Assembly: GCA_002432195.1 (NCBI GenBank)
Contig: DJGG01000276.1
Span: forward strand, 21,341 to 28,592
Origin: Desulfobacteraceae bacterium UBA5852
Lineage (GTDB): Bacteria > Desulfobacterota > Desulfobacteria > Desulfobacterales > UBA5852
Length of the DNA stretch: 7,252 nucleotides
Direction: 5' to 3'
Shown here: one piece after another, positions 1 through 6,086 of the stretch
Layout: each line of letters begins with the position of its first letter
Position numbering within the stretch: position 1 is the first letter of the stretch
Made by a program: the position numbers and the translations under genes
The notes under the pieces: generated by a model
Seen by the model: only the letters and a program-made list of their open reading frames with translations
Database searches by the model: none
Told to the model about the DNA's origin: nothing

Positions 1-2
1 CG

Positions 3-500
3 GCCGGCGAGGTCTGCGCGCCGGATGGTGCTCCGGCCACGCCCGCCGTGGCGGATCTGCTACGGGACTACCTCGCCCGCGCCGCCGTACCACCCCGCCC
101 CCTTGCGGAACACCGCTCCTTCCGGGACTTCGCCGGGGCCGGCCCACTGGTGCTGCGCTTCGCCGACCACACCCACCACCTCATTGCCCGGGCCTTCACC
201 GGCCGCCTGGAGGACTTGCGGCAGGCCTGCCGGAGCCTGGGAGCGCAGAGGGCCCCGGCCCCCTGGGGTGCGGACCTGGAGATGCGCTTCGAGGCCCTGC
301 CCGCCGTCCCCCTGCACCTGGCGTTCAACGACGGCGAGGAAGGGCTTCCGGCCCAGTGCCGGTTGCTGTTCGAGGCTTCCGTGGAGGCGGCCTTGTCCCC
401 GGGGAGCCGCTTCACCCTGGGCACCTATCTGGCCGGCGCCCTGCTGCGCTTCCCCGCGGAACCCACCGCCGGGCACCCTGCGCCGGGACAATCCCCTTGA
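3..500 (+). CDS. DUF3786-like protein, 5' end outside the window
   Basis: The reading frame is open from the left edge (first full codon at 3) to a TGA at 498-500, giving about 165 visible residues. The order of conserved blocks recalls the DUF3786 family: a leucine-rich LLRDYLARA segment, an SFRDF block, a GRLEDLRQACRSLGAQ helix, then FEALPAVPLHLAFNDGEE followed by PAQCRLLFEASVEAAL. Family members are usually about 200 residues, so roughly 50-80 residues are probably missing upstream. A GTG at 48 is possible, but no Shine-Dalgarno sequence precedes it and the conserved region seems to begin earlier, so I treat the gene as partial. The family has no settled function. The protein has no signal peptide or membrane segment in the visible part and is probably cytoplasmic. 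The proline-rich last 15 residues look like a non-conserved tail. The frame call is strong; the family call rests on remembered motif layout. Confidence 0.72.
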   Translation, partial: AGEVCAPDGAPATPAVADLLRDYLARAAVPPRPLAEHRSFRDFAGAGPLVLRFADHTHHLIARAFTGRLEDLRQACRSLGAQRAPAPWGADLEMRFEALPAVPLHLAFNDGEEGLPAQCRLLFEASVEAALSPGSRFTLGTYLAGALLRFPAEPTAGHPAPGQSP

Positions 501-526
501 CCCCGTCGCGCCGGTTTGCCATAGAT
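497..526 (+). promoter_or_regulatory. Possible sigma70-type promoter before the sensor kinase
   Basis: TTGACC at 497-502 matches the -35 consensus at 5 of 6 positions. Seventeen bases later CATAGA (520-525) is a weak -10, preceded by TG at 517-518 as in an extended -10. The -35 overlaps the stop codon of the DUF3786-like gene. Transcription would begin near 532 and leave a leader of nearly 190 bases before the kinase start. The -10 is poor, so this is only a candidate. Confidence 0.3.
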
Positions 527-606
527 GAACCACATCCCCGGTGGACGGCCGCCGACCTCATTTGCGTGCGCATCCCACAGGCCGCGGGGCCGGACGGCGG
601 GCGTGG

Positions 607-658
607 GGTCCGGAACCCCTAAAAAGCCTCCGGCCGCCCCTTCCCCCGTCTCCGGACC
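607..658 (+). repeat. Inverted repeat in the kinase leader
   Basis: GGTCCGGA at 607-614 is the exact reverse complement of TCCGGACC at 651-658, separated by 36 bases. It lies in the 219-base gap between the DUF3786-like gene and the kinase. It could form a long-loop stem in the leader RNA, or be two operator half-sites. Each arm contains the palindrome TCCGGA, so each could also act alone. Such repeats are not rare in GC-rich DNA. Apart from this repeat and the promoter candidate near 497-526, I see nothing else in the gap. Confidence 0.3.
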
Positions 659-719
659 GAACCGTCGCCCGTGGCCCAAGGGCCGTGCCGACGGGAGCCT
701 TCAGCCAGGGGGCACGGCC

Positions 720-3032
720 ATGCATCACCGCCGCCGGCACCCGCGGCACCCCAGCCGCATCGCAGTGTCCATGGCCTGCCAAGGCGAAATCGCCCTGGGT
801 CGGATCCGCGACCTGGGCGGCGGGGGGGCCCGCGTGGACACCCCGGCCGCATGGCCCCCGGGCAGCGCCGTGACACTCCATCTGCCCCCCGACGGCCCGG
901 AGGCGGAACCCTGCCTCCGCGGGACCGTGGTCTGGCGCGGCCCTCACGTCCTGGGGCTGGCCTGGCATGCGCCCCTGGCCTTCGAAATCACCTCCCTTGC
1001 ACACCTTACGGGTTGCCCGCCTTCCGCCCATGACCAGCCCGGTGGCCAACCGCGGCCGGGGTGCCTGCGGCTCTATCCCGACATGCCGGACCTGGACGCC
1101 GCCCGCCACCTGGAGCCGGAGGACGAGGCCTTTCTGGAGGAAGGCCTGGCCCTGGCGGCCAACCTCACGCGGGTGGAGCGGGCCAGTATCCTGCTGCGGC
1201 TCCAGGATGGCCGCGGCTTCCGCCCCCTGTGCGATTGGCGCCTGGAGGGCCTTGAGACCCCCTCCTGCCCCGATCTCCAGGATTTCCCCTGGCTGGCATC
1301 CGCCCTGGAGCAGACCCAGGCGGTGGTCTGGCCAAGCCCCGACGACCTGCCGGCCCGGGCCGCCGCAGACCGGGCCGGCATGGGCGCCCATGGCATCCTG
1401 GCCCGCATCGCGCTCCCCCTGGCCGACGGCGAGACCGTGTACGGGGCCCTGGTGCTGGACAGCCTGCGGGCCCCCCGCGCCTGGCCGGCGGGCATCGCCA
1501 CCCGCCTGCAGACCGGCGCCCGCCTGCTGGCGCTGACCCTCAGCCATGCCCGGGTGCGCTGGTCCCTGCGCCAGACCAGCCAGTTCTGGGAGTCCCTCAT
1601 CGACACCTTCCCCCACCCGGCCTTCTTCAAGCACATCGATGGGCGCTACCGGGGCTGCAACGCCGCCTTCGCCCACCAGGTGCTGGGGGTGCCCAAGTCC
1701 GGTGTCGCCCGCCATGCCCTCTTCGACACCGTCGCCGCGGTCCCTTACCCCCTGACGGACATCTACCACCAGCAGGACCGGGCCCTGCTCCGGGAGGGCG
1801 GCCCCAAGACCTACGAGGCGCGGGTGCGCTGCGCCGACGGCCAGCGGCGGGACTTCCTCATCACCAAAGCCGTCTACTTCAACAGCCAGGGAACTGCGGA
1901 CGGCATCCTGGCGGTGATGCTGGACATCACCGCGCGCAAGCGGGCCGAAAGCGAGCTCCGGCGGAGCGAAATGCGCCATCGGCGCCTCTTCGAGGATGCC
2001 GTCACCGGGATCTTCCAGGCCACCGTGGAGGGCCAGCCCATCGATGCCAATCCGGCCATGGCGCGCATGTTCGGCTTCGCCTGCCCGGCCGATCTCGTGG
2101 CGGCGGTGAACGACATGGCCACCGAGCTCTACGCCGATCCGGCCGACCGCCGGCGCAACGTGGAGCGTATCCTGGCCAGCGATGCCCCGGTGCGCGGGGA
2201 ATTTCTCTTCCGGCGCCGGGACGGCAGCGTGTTCATCGGGGATTACCACGGCTGGAAAGTGCGCGACATCGATGGGCGCCTGCTTTACCTGGAAGGTTTC
2301 ATCGAGGACATCTCCGCGCGCAAACAGGCCGAACTGCGCCAGCGGGACTCCGAGGAGCGCCTCCGTTTCCTGTCGGCCCGGCTGCTGGCAGCCCAGGAGA
2401 CCGAGAGCCGCCGCATCGCCATGGACATCCACGACGACATGGGGCAGAACCTGGCGGTGCTCAAGCTCCAGGTCCAGACCGTGGACCGGCGCCTGCGGCG
2501 GGATCAGCCCCGGCTCAAGAAAGAGTGCCGCCAGGCCCTGGAGCTCATCGACCAGGTCATCGCCAAAGCACGCCAACTCACCCGGGACCTGACCCCGGCG
2601 GTCATCGAGGACCTCAAGCTCGGCGGCACCCTGCAGTGGATGGCCCACGACATGGGCCAGCGGGCCGGCCTGGAGGTGGACCTGGAGATGGACGACATCG
2701 ACGACCTGTTTCCCCGGGATGCCCAGGTGATCATCTACCGCATCGTTCAGGAAGCCCTGCGCAACACCATCAAGCATGGCCGGGCGCGGCGCGTCATCCT
2801 GCACATCGAGCGCCAGGCCCTGGGCGTGCGCTGCGTCATCGCCGACGACGGCTGGGGTTTCGACCCGGACACGGCGGCTCTCCAACAGGCCACGGAGCGG
2901 GGCATGGGGCTCGCGGCCATGGACGAGCGGGCGCGCATGCTGGGGGGCGCTCTCACCATCGACAGCCGGCCGGGCCGCGGTACCCGCGTGGACCTTTGGA
3001 TACCCACCCCCATGGGCGGAGAGGCCTTATGA
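720..3032 (+). CDS. Soluble PilZ-GAF-PAS-PAS sensor histidine kinase (NarL/DegS class)
   Basis: A 770-residue histidine kinase that should autophosphorylate and pass phosphate to the regulator encoded next to it. Domains in order: PilZ (about 1-98), GAF (about 120-280), PAS (about 286-412, ending in DITARKRAE), PAS (about 418-540, ending in DISARKQAE), HisKA_3 dimerisation domain (about 545-640) and HATPase (about 665-765). The phosphoacceptor is H571 in AMDIHDDMGQ. The N box includes N682 (EALRNTIKHG), the G1 box is D709-DGWGF and the G2 box is G728-MGL. The PilZ part has an RxxxR motif (R5-R9) and D31-LGGGG, where the usual DxSxxG serine is glycine. No membrane segment is visible, so it should sense cytoplasmic signals, possibly c-di-GMP. 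I chose ATG 720 because AGGGGG at 707-712 sits 7 bases upstream and the PilZ arginines begin right after it. The frame is open back to ATG 525, but that extra stretch is proline/arginine-rich with no recognisable domain. Confidence 0.93.
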   Translation: MHHRRRHPRHPSRIAVSMACQGEIALGRIRDLGGGGARVDTPAAWPPGSAVTLHLPPDGPEAEPCLRGTVVWRGPHVLGLAWHAPLAFEITSLAHLTGCPPSAHDQPGGQPRPGCLRLYPDMPDLDAARHLEPEDEAFLEEGLALAANLTRVERASILLRLQDGRGFRPLCDWRLEGLETPSCPDLQDFPWLASALEQTQAVVWPSPDDLPARAAADRAGMGAHGILARIALPLADGETVYGALVLDSLRAPRAWPAGIATRLQTGARLLALTLSHARVRWSLRQTSQFWESLIDTFPHPAFFKHIDGRYRGCNAAFAHQVLGVPKSGVARHALFDTVAAVPYPLTDIYHQQDRALLREGGPKTYEARVRCADGQRRDFLITKAVYFNSQGTADGILAVMLDITARKRAESELRRSEMRHRRLFEDAVTGIFQATVEGQPIDANPAMARMFGFACPADLVAAVNDMATELYADPADRRRNVERILASDAPVRGEFLFRRRDGSVFIGDYHGWKVRDIDGRLLYLEGFIEDISARKQAELRQRDSEERLRFLSARLLAAQETESRRIAMDIHDDMGQNLAVLKLQVQTVDRRLRRDQPRLKKECRQALELIDQVIAKARQLTRDLTPAVIEDLKLGGTLQWMAHDMGQRAGLEVDLEMDDIDDLFPRDAQVIIYRIVQEALRNTIKHGRARRVILHIERQALGVRCVIADDGWGFDPDTAALQQATERGMGLAAMDERARMLGGALTIDSRPGRGTRVDLWIPTPMGGEAL

Positions 3033-3685
3033 CCCCCTATCGCATCGTGCTGGCCGACGACCACGTGATCCTGCGGGAAGGCATCAAGCGGATGATCGAC
3101 GAGACCAAGGGCCTGGAGGTCATCGGAGAGGCCGGTGACGGCCTGGAGCTGCTCCGCCTCCTCACCCACGAGGTCCCCGACATGGTCATCCTGGACATTT
3201 CCATGCCCCGCCTGCGGGGCATCGAGGCGGCGGGGGAAATCGGCAAGCGGTACCCCCGGGTGGACATCCTCATTCTCAGCATGCACAAGAAACAGGAATA
3301 CCTCTACCTGGCCCTCCAGGCGGGGGCCAAGGGGTACCTCCTCAAGGAGGACACCGGTACCGAACTCATCGCCGCCATCCAGACCATCCGCAACGGCCGC
3401 ACCTACCTCTCCCCCCTGATCCGCAAGGACCTCCCCGCCGACCTCATCGGCATCATCAAGGGCAACCACGGCTACGCCAATGATCCCTTGACCTCCCGGG
3501 AACGCCAGGTGCTCAAGCTGGTGGTCGACGGCAAGACCAGCCGGGAGATCGCCGCCGACCTCTGCGTCAGCATCCACACGATCCACAACCATCGCAAGAA
3601 CATCCGCCACAAGCTCAAGATCACCTGCAACGCCGACCTGATCAAGTACGCCCTGGAGAAAGGCTACGCCCCCGAACCGGCGTAA
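3029..3685 (+). CDS. NarL/LuxR-family response regulator
   Basis: A 218-residue DNA-binding response regulator, the evident partner of the upstream kinase. The receiver domain covers about residues 4-120 with acidic pocket D10-D11, phosphoacceptor D56 in MVILDISMP, switch residue S84 and conserved K106 in KGYLLKED. The LuxR-type helix-turn-helix lies at about 153-215 (LTSRERQVLKLVVDGKTSRE, then a recognition region around SIHTIHNHRKNIRHKL). The length is typical of the NarL/FixJ family. Its ATG (3029-3031) overlaps the kinase TGA (3030-3032) as ATGA, which points to translational coupling and matched expression. Targets cannot be read from the protein. The 18-base palindrome at 3757-3774, 71 bases after the stop, is the best nearby candidate site. 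The promoter for this gene is presumably the one upstream of the kinase. Confidence 0.96.
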   Translation: MTPYRIVLADDHVILREGIKRMIDETKGLEVIGEAGDGLELLRLLTHEVPDMVILDISMPRLRGIEAAGEIGKRYPRVDILILSMHKKQEYLYLALQAGAKGYLLKEDTGTELIAAIQTIRNGRTYLSPLIRKDLPADLIGIIKGNHGYANDPLTSRERQVLKLVVDGKTSREIAADLCVSIHTIHNHRKNIRHKLKITCNADLIKYALEKGYAPEPA

Positions 3686-3728
3686 TCCCTGGTGCTCCGC
3701 CACCGCCGGCCGCCCGGCGTCGGCCCCC

Positions 3729-3750
3729 GCCGCCTTCCCCTGAAGGCGGC
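3729..3750 (+). terminator. Hairpin after the response regulator, possible terminator
   Basis: GCCGCCTT (3729-3736) and AAGGCGGC (3743-3750) form a perfect 8-base stem with a 6-base loop. It can be lengthened by pairing the C run at 3724-3728 with GGGG at 3752-3755 around a bulged C3751. It begins 43 bases after the stop of the two-component operon, where a terminator would be expected. No U tract follows. The next element is a second palindrome that shares the GGGG, so the two structures may compete. Confidence 0.4.
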
Positions 3751-3780
3751 CGGGGAATAGCCACTAGTGGCTATCCCCCG
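3751..3780. promoter_or_regulatory. Near-perfect 30-base palindrome, possible operator
   Basis: The core ATAGCCACTAGTGGCTAT (3757-3774) is an exact 18-base palindrome. It is flanked by CGGGG (3751-3755) and CCCCG (3776-3780), so the whole 30 bases are symmetric except for A3756 opposite C3775. The centre has no spacer (CCAC-TA-GTGG), which suits a dimeric protein-binding site better than an RNA hairpin, although RNA could also fold here. The AT-containing core stands out from the GC-rich surroundings. It lies between the response regulator gene and the STAS-like gene, about 25 bases upstream of a weak promoter candidate. NarL-family regulators such as StyR/TodT bind similar 16-18-base dyads, so the adjacent regulator is a reasonable guess for the binder. 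This is inference. Confidence 0.5.
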
Positions 3781-3805
3781 GCGAAAAATTGACCAGACGG
3801 GGCGA

Positions 3806-3834
3806 TTGTCCCCCGACAGCGCCCGCCGTATGAC
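3806..3834 (+). promoter_or_regulatory. Weak sigma70-type promoter candidate before the STAS-like gene
   Basis: TTGTCC (3806-3811) and TATGAC (3829-3834) are separated by exactly 17 bases, and each matches consensus at 4 of 6 positions. Transcription would start near 3841, leaving a leader of about 135 bases that contains the hairpin at 3911-3940. A TTGACC at 3789-3794 is a better -35 but has no -10 at a suitable distance. Confidence 0.3.
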
Positions 3835-3910
3835 AGTAAACAGAGCAATCCAGGCCCCGACGTCCCGGGGCCCGCCGTCCCCAACCCCCGGCCCGGGGGC
3901 GGTTAGGGTC

Positions 3911-3940
3911 CGGCCGCCTCGGCTCCGGACGAGGCGGCCG
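3911..3940 (+). repeat. Strong hairpin in the leader of the STAS-like gene
   Basis: CGGCCGCCTCG (3911-3921) and CGAGGCGGCCG (3930-3940) are perfect 11-base complements around the 8-base loop GCTCCGGA. The stem ends 20 bases before the Shine-Dalgarno sequence at 3961-3967. No T run follows, so a classical terminator is unlikely. It may stabilise the messenger, help Rho-dependent ending, or affect ribosome access. Confidence 0.45.
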
Positions 3941-3974
3941 CAGGCGGAAACCCCTGGCGGAAGGAGGCAGTGCC

Positions 3975-4259
3975 GTGGCGGCCAACTTCAGGATCACCGT
4001 GCAGCGCAACGGGGACGACATCCGCCTGTCCCTGCAGGGGGACTTCGATGGGACCGCGGCGTACGAACTGCTCCAGGCCCTGGACCGCGGCGGCTGCCGG
4101 CACGCGCGTGTCGTCGTGGACACCGACCGCCTCAACATTGTCCTGCCTTTCGGCCGGGAGGTGTTCCAGCGACGTTACGGCTTGATCAACGACCGGCCCG
4201 CGCGCATCCACTTCACCGGGCCTCACGGCACCTGCCTGGCTCCCGCCGGCCGCGGCTGA
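3975..4259 (+). CDS. Small STAS-like protein
   Basis: A 94-residue protein starting at GTG 3975, supported by a consensus AAGGAGG (3961-3967) 7 bases upstream. The pattern is that of a small alpha/beta STAS-like domain: a strand pair (NFRITVQRNGDDIRLSLQGD), then FDGTAAYELLQAL as strand-to-helix, then RVVVDTDRLNIVLPFGREVF. The central DFDGTAAYELL and the hydrophobic strand ending in D-T-D-R-L resemble anti-sigma-antagonist folds. The conserved phosphorylatable serine of SpoIIAA-type proteins is not obvious. STAS domains usually bind a partner protein, often an anti-sigma switch kinase, or a small ligand; neither partner is encoded here. The next gene is a stand-alone receiver protein 72 bases downstream, so the pair may form a signalling relay. 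The coding call is strong because of the ribosome site; the family call is moderate. Confidence 0.7.
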   Translation: MAANFRITVQRNGDDIRLSLQGDFDGTAAYELLQALDRGGCRHARVVVDTDRLNIVLPFGREVFQRRYGLINDRPARIHFTGPHGTCLAPAGRG

Positions 4260-4272
4260 CCCTGCCGGCGGG
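4242..4272 (+). repeat. Inverted repeat across the stop codon of the STAS-like gene
   Basis: CCCGCCGGC (4242-4250) and GCCGGCGGG (4264-4272) are perfect 9-base complements with a 13-base loop that contains the TGA stop (4257-4259). Such a stem could reduce read-through into the receiver gene or protect the upstream messenger. No T tract follows, so it is not a typical intrinsic terminator. Confidence 0.4.
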
Positions 4273-4331
4273 CGGGCCATGGCGCCATCCGTACCCCTTA
4301 CACCCCCGCCCAGGGGGCAGGAGCGCAGACC

Positions 4332-4820
4332 ATGAATGCCGCCGGACGTCACCGGGTCCTCTTGGTGGACGACAATGCCCTGGCGCTCGAGGTGATGACG
4401 CGCATGCTGACCTTGCTGGGCTGCGAGGTCACCGCCGCCGCGGACGCCCACGCGGGCCTGAAGGGCATGGAATGCGGTGAGTACGCCCTGGTGGTGACCG
4501 ATCTCCAGATGCCCGGCATGGACGGCTGGGAATTGTGCCGGCGGGTCAAGCGCCGGCGCCCGGGGTTGCCGGTACTGGCCATCACCGGCCAGGACCGCGA
4601 AACCGTCCTGGGGCACAAGGAGCTCAGCCGCATCGATGGCGTGCTCTTCAAGCCCTTCGATTTACAGGTCCTCGGCCGTGCCGTGCGAACGTTGCTGGCA
4701 ACACCGGCCCCGGAACAGGGCAACCGGCCCCGGCGGACCGCGGACGGCGCTCCGCGGGACCTGGCGGCAGGGCGGTCAGAAGAGCACCGCGACCCACGCG
4801 GCACCCCCTGCCCACGCTAG
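4332..4820 (+). CDS. Stand-alone receiver (REC) domain response regulator
   Basis: A 162-residue protein with one receiver domain (about residues 7-123) and no output domain. The acidic pair is D13-D14 (VLLVDDNALAL), the phosphoacceptor is D57 in VVTDLQMPGMDGWELCR, the switch threonine is T85 and the conserved lysine is K107 in LFKPFD. All phosphorylation residues are therefore present. The last 35 or so residues (TPAPEQGNRPRR onward) are rich in Arg, Pro, Gly and Ala and look disordered. ATG 4332 is preceded by AGGAG at 4319-4323 with 8 bases between. Single-domain receivers usually act by protein contact or as phosphate shuttles in relays. No second kinase is encoded here, so the upstream PilZ kinase or a distant hybrid kinase may supply phosphate. 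HisKA_3 kinases usually prefer NarL-type receivers, so a distant kinase may be more likely. Confidence 0.93.
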   Translation: MNAAGRHRVLLVDDNALALEVMTRMLTLLGCEVTAAADAHAGLKGMECGEYALVVTDLQMPGMDGWELCRRVKRRRPGLPVLAITGQDRETVLGHKELSRIDGVLFKPFDLQVLGRAVRTLLATPAPEQGNRPRRTADGAPRDLAAGRSEEHRDPRGTPCPR

Positions 4821-4824
4821 CGTG
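4813..4824. repeat. 12-base perfect palindrome at the receiver gene stop
   Basis: CACGCTAGCGTG (4813-4824) is exactly palindromic and contains the TAG stop (4818-4820). CGGCAC at 4799-4804 and GTGCCG at 4822-4827 give a second, competing stem. It lies 30 bases before the start of the glycogen-binding gene. Like the larger palindrome at 3751-3780 it is centred on TA, but the arms differ, so a common binder is not supported. Confidence 0.3.
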
Positions 4825-4854
4825 CCGGATCGTCAACCACCAAGGGAGACCGCC

Positions 4855-5163
4855 ATGAGCATCCGCAAGCAGTACTTGAAAAGCCGACCGGTGTGCAAAG
4901 TCACTTTCCGCCTCGCCGGCGACAGCGCCCAGGCGGCCCGCGAGGCCGCCATCGCCGGGGATTTCAATGCCTGGTCGCTCTCGGCCCACCCCATGAAACG
5001 CCAGAAAAACGGGGCCTTCATGGCCACCCTGGACCTGGAGGCCGGCCGGGAATACCAATTCCGCTACGTGCTGGACCGGCGGACCTGGGAAAACGACCCC
5101 GAGGCCGATGGATTCGTGCCCACGCCTTTCGGGGACGGCCACAACGGTGTCCTGATCACCTGA
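4855..5163 (+). CDS. Free-standing glycogen-binding (CBM48/AMPK-beta-type) domain protein
   Basis: A 102-residue protein that is almost entirely one early-set carbohydrate-binding domain of the isoamylase-N/AMPK-beta glycogen-binding type. Typical signatures appear in order: strand VCKVTFRL (13-20), AAIAGDFNAWSLSAHPMKR (31-49) matching the family's V-x-GDFN-x-W motif, then GAFMATLDLEAGREYQFRYVLD (53-74) and ENDPEADGFVPTPFGDGHNGVL (79-100). W40 and the later W78 are candidate sugar-stacking residues. There is no catalytic domain, signal peptide or membrane segment. In known proteins this domain is usually fused to a branching or debranching enzyme or to a kinase subunit, so a stand-alone version suggests a glycogen-targeting or sensing partner. 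AAGGGAGA at 4842-4849 lies 5 bases before ATG 4855. Only 31 bases separate it from the glycogen-synthase-like gene, so the two are probably co-expressed and may act together. Confidence 0.88.
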   Translation: MSIRKQYLKSRPVCKVTFRLAGDSAQAAREAAIAGDFNAWSLSAHPMKRQKNGAFMATLDLEAGREYQFRYVLDRRTWENDPEADGFVPTPFGDGHNGVLIT

Positions 5164-5194
5164 TCGGGAACGCCCCACGGGGAGGTAACACCCC

Positions 5195-6076
5195 ATGAGC
5201 CCTGCAGTCGCCCCACGACTCCTGCTGGTGGTGCCGGAACCGGTTTTCCAGCCCCTCCAGGAGGGTTCGGCCACGGCCTACCGGTGCACCGTCCGGGGGC
5301 TGGATACCGATTTCATCGGCTTTCTGGCCAGTGATCTCTTCCACCTGGGAGTGGATGTGCACCTGGTCCAGCCGGAATTCCGCCGGGTCTTCCGGGGCCG
5401 TTCCCCGGACGGCCACCGCATGGCCTGCAGCGATCTGCCTCCCGAGCGGGTCCATCTCACCCGGGACCGGGCGTTCTACTACAGCCCGGGACCCACCGCG
5501 GGCGATCCGGCGGAGAATATCCGCATTGCCGCCGCCTTCCAGCGCGAGGTCATGCATTACACCATCCCCGAGGTGCAGCCGGACCTGATCCATGCCTTCA
5601 ATTGGATGTGCGGCCTGATTCCGGCCCTGGCCGCCGAGGCCGGCATCCCCTGCCTGTTTACCCTCACCACCCCGGCCACGGCCCGCGCACCCCTCTGGTG
5701 GCTGGAGGACATGGGGATCGATGCCGCCGCCTTCTGGCAGCGCCTCTACTTCGATCGGCCCCCGGGGCGTTACGAGGAAACCCGGCTCGGCCATTCCGTG
5801 GATCTGCTGGCCAGCGGCATCGAGGCCGCCACCCACGTCAATGCCATGGGGGCCCGGGTGTGGGCCCTCCGGGGTCACCGCAGCCGGTCCGCGGGGATCG
5901 GCCAAATGCTCGCGCGCCGGGCGGCCCGGGACTGGGTTTCCTGGTTGCCGGCCGAGGCTATCCACACCCAGCAGTTCGTGGATCTTTACCAGATGCTGCT
6001 CAAGGCCCCCCTGGTCCGCCGGCCGGCATCCCCCGTCCGGGCAGGCGCCACCGGGGATCACCTTGTCGCTGCTTGA
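5195..6076 (+). CDS. Glycogen/starch synthase N-terminal-half-like protein (GT5-like, probably not catalytic)
   Basis: A 293-residue protein resembling only the N-terminal Rossmann half of GT5 glycogen/starch synthases, which are usually about 480 residues. Visible matches are an opening hydrophobic strand (PRLLLVVPEPVF, 7-18), DLFHLGVDVHLVQPEF (47-62) like the family's ALGHDVRVVLP block, NIRIAAAFQREVM (108-120), DLIHAFNWMCGLIPALA (130-146) like DVVHAHDWHAGLAPAYL, GIPCLFTLTT (150-159) like the TVFTIHN block, and DLLASGIEAATHVNAMG (203-219) like the KAGLYYADRVTTVS segment. The N-terminal K-x-G-G-L nucleotide-sugar motif is not present; the region reads QEGSATAY. HDW is changed to FNW. The C-terminal half, with its E-x7-E signature, is absent. 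ATG 5195 follows GGGGAGG (5179-5185) by 9 bases. It may be a polysaccharide-binding or regulatory protein. It is not an obvious recent truncation, because its end is ordered and the next gene follows within 10 bases. Confidence 0.75.
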   Translation: MSPAVAPRLLLVVPEPVFQPLQEGSATAYRCTVRGLDTDFIGFLASDLFHLGVDVHLVQPEFRRVFRGRSPDGHRMACSDLPPERVHLTRDRAFYYSPGPTAGDPAENIRIAAAFQREVMHYTIPEVQPDLIHAFNWMCGLIPALAAEAGIPCLFTLTTPATARAPLWWLEDMGIDAAAFWQRLYFDRPPGRYEETRLGHSVDLLASGIEAATHVNAMGARVWALRGHRSRSAGIGQMLARRAARDWVSWLPAEAIHTQQFVDLYQMLLKAPLVRRPASPVRAGATGDHLVAA

Positions 6077-6086
6077 GGAGGTCACC

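Noticed and set aside
525..719. N-terminal extension of the kinase from ATG 525
   Set aside because: The added 65 residues are proline/arginine-rich with no domain, no ribosome site precedes 525, and ATG 720 has AGGGGG at good spacing right before the PilZ motif.
525..719. Possible c-di-GMP riboswitch in the kinase leader
   Set aside because: Considered because of the PilZ domain, but I could not find the conserved GEMM core or its paired stems.
558..2885. Long open frame (775 codons) on the minus strand opposite the kinase
   Set aside because: It mirrors the kinase gene, lacks any recognisable domain and is explained by scarce stop codons in GC-rich DNA. The plus-strand product has clear ordered domains.
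2747..3703. 318-codon minus-strand frame opposite the response regulator
   Set aside because: It overlaps two genes with unmistakable kinase and regulator motifs, and its translation is low-complexity without a family match.
3767..4480. 237-codon plus-strand frame starting at a GTG inside the large palindrome
   Set aside because: It has no ribosome site, gives a Pro/Arg/Gly-rich product and overlaps the STAS-like and receiver genes in another frame.
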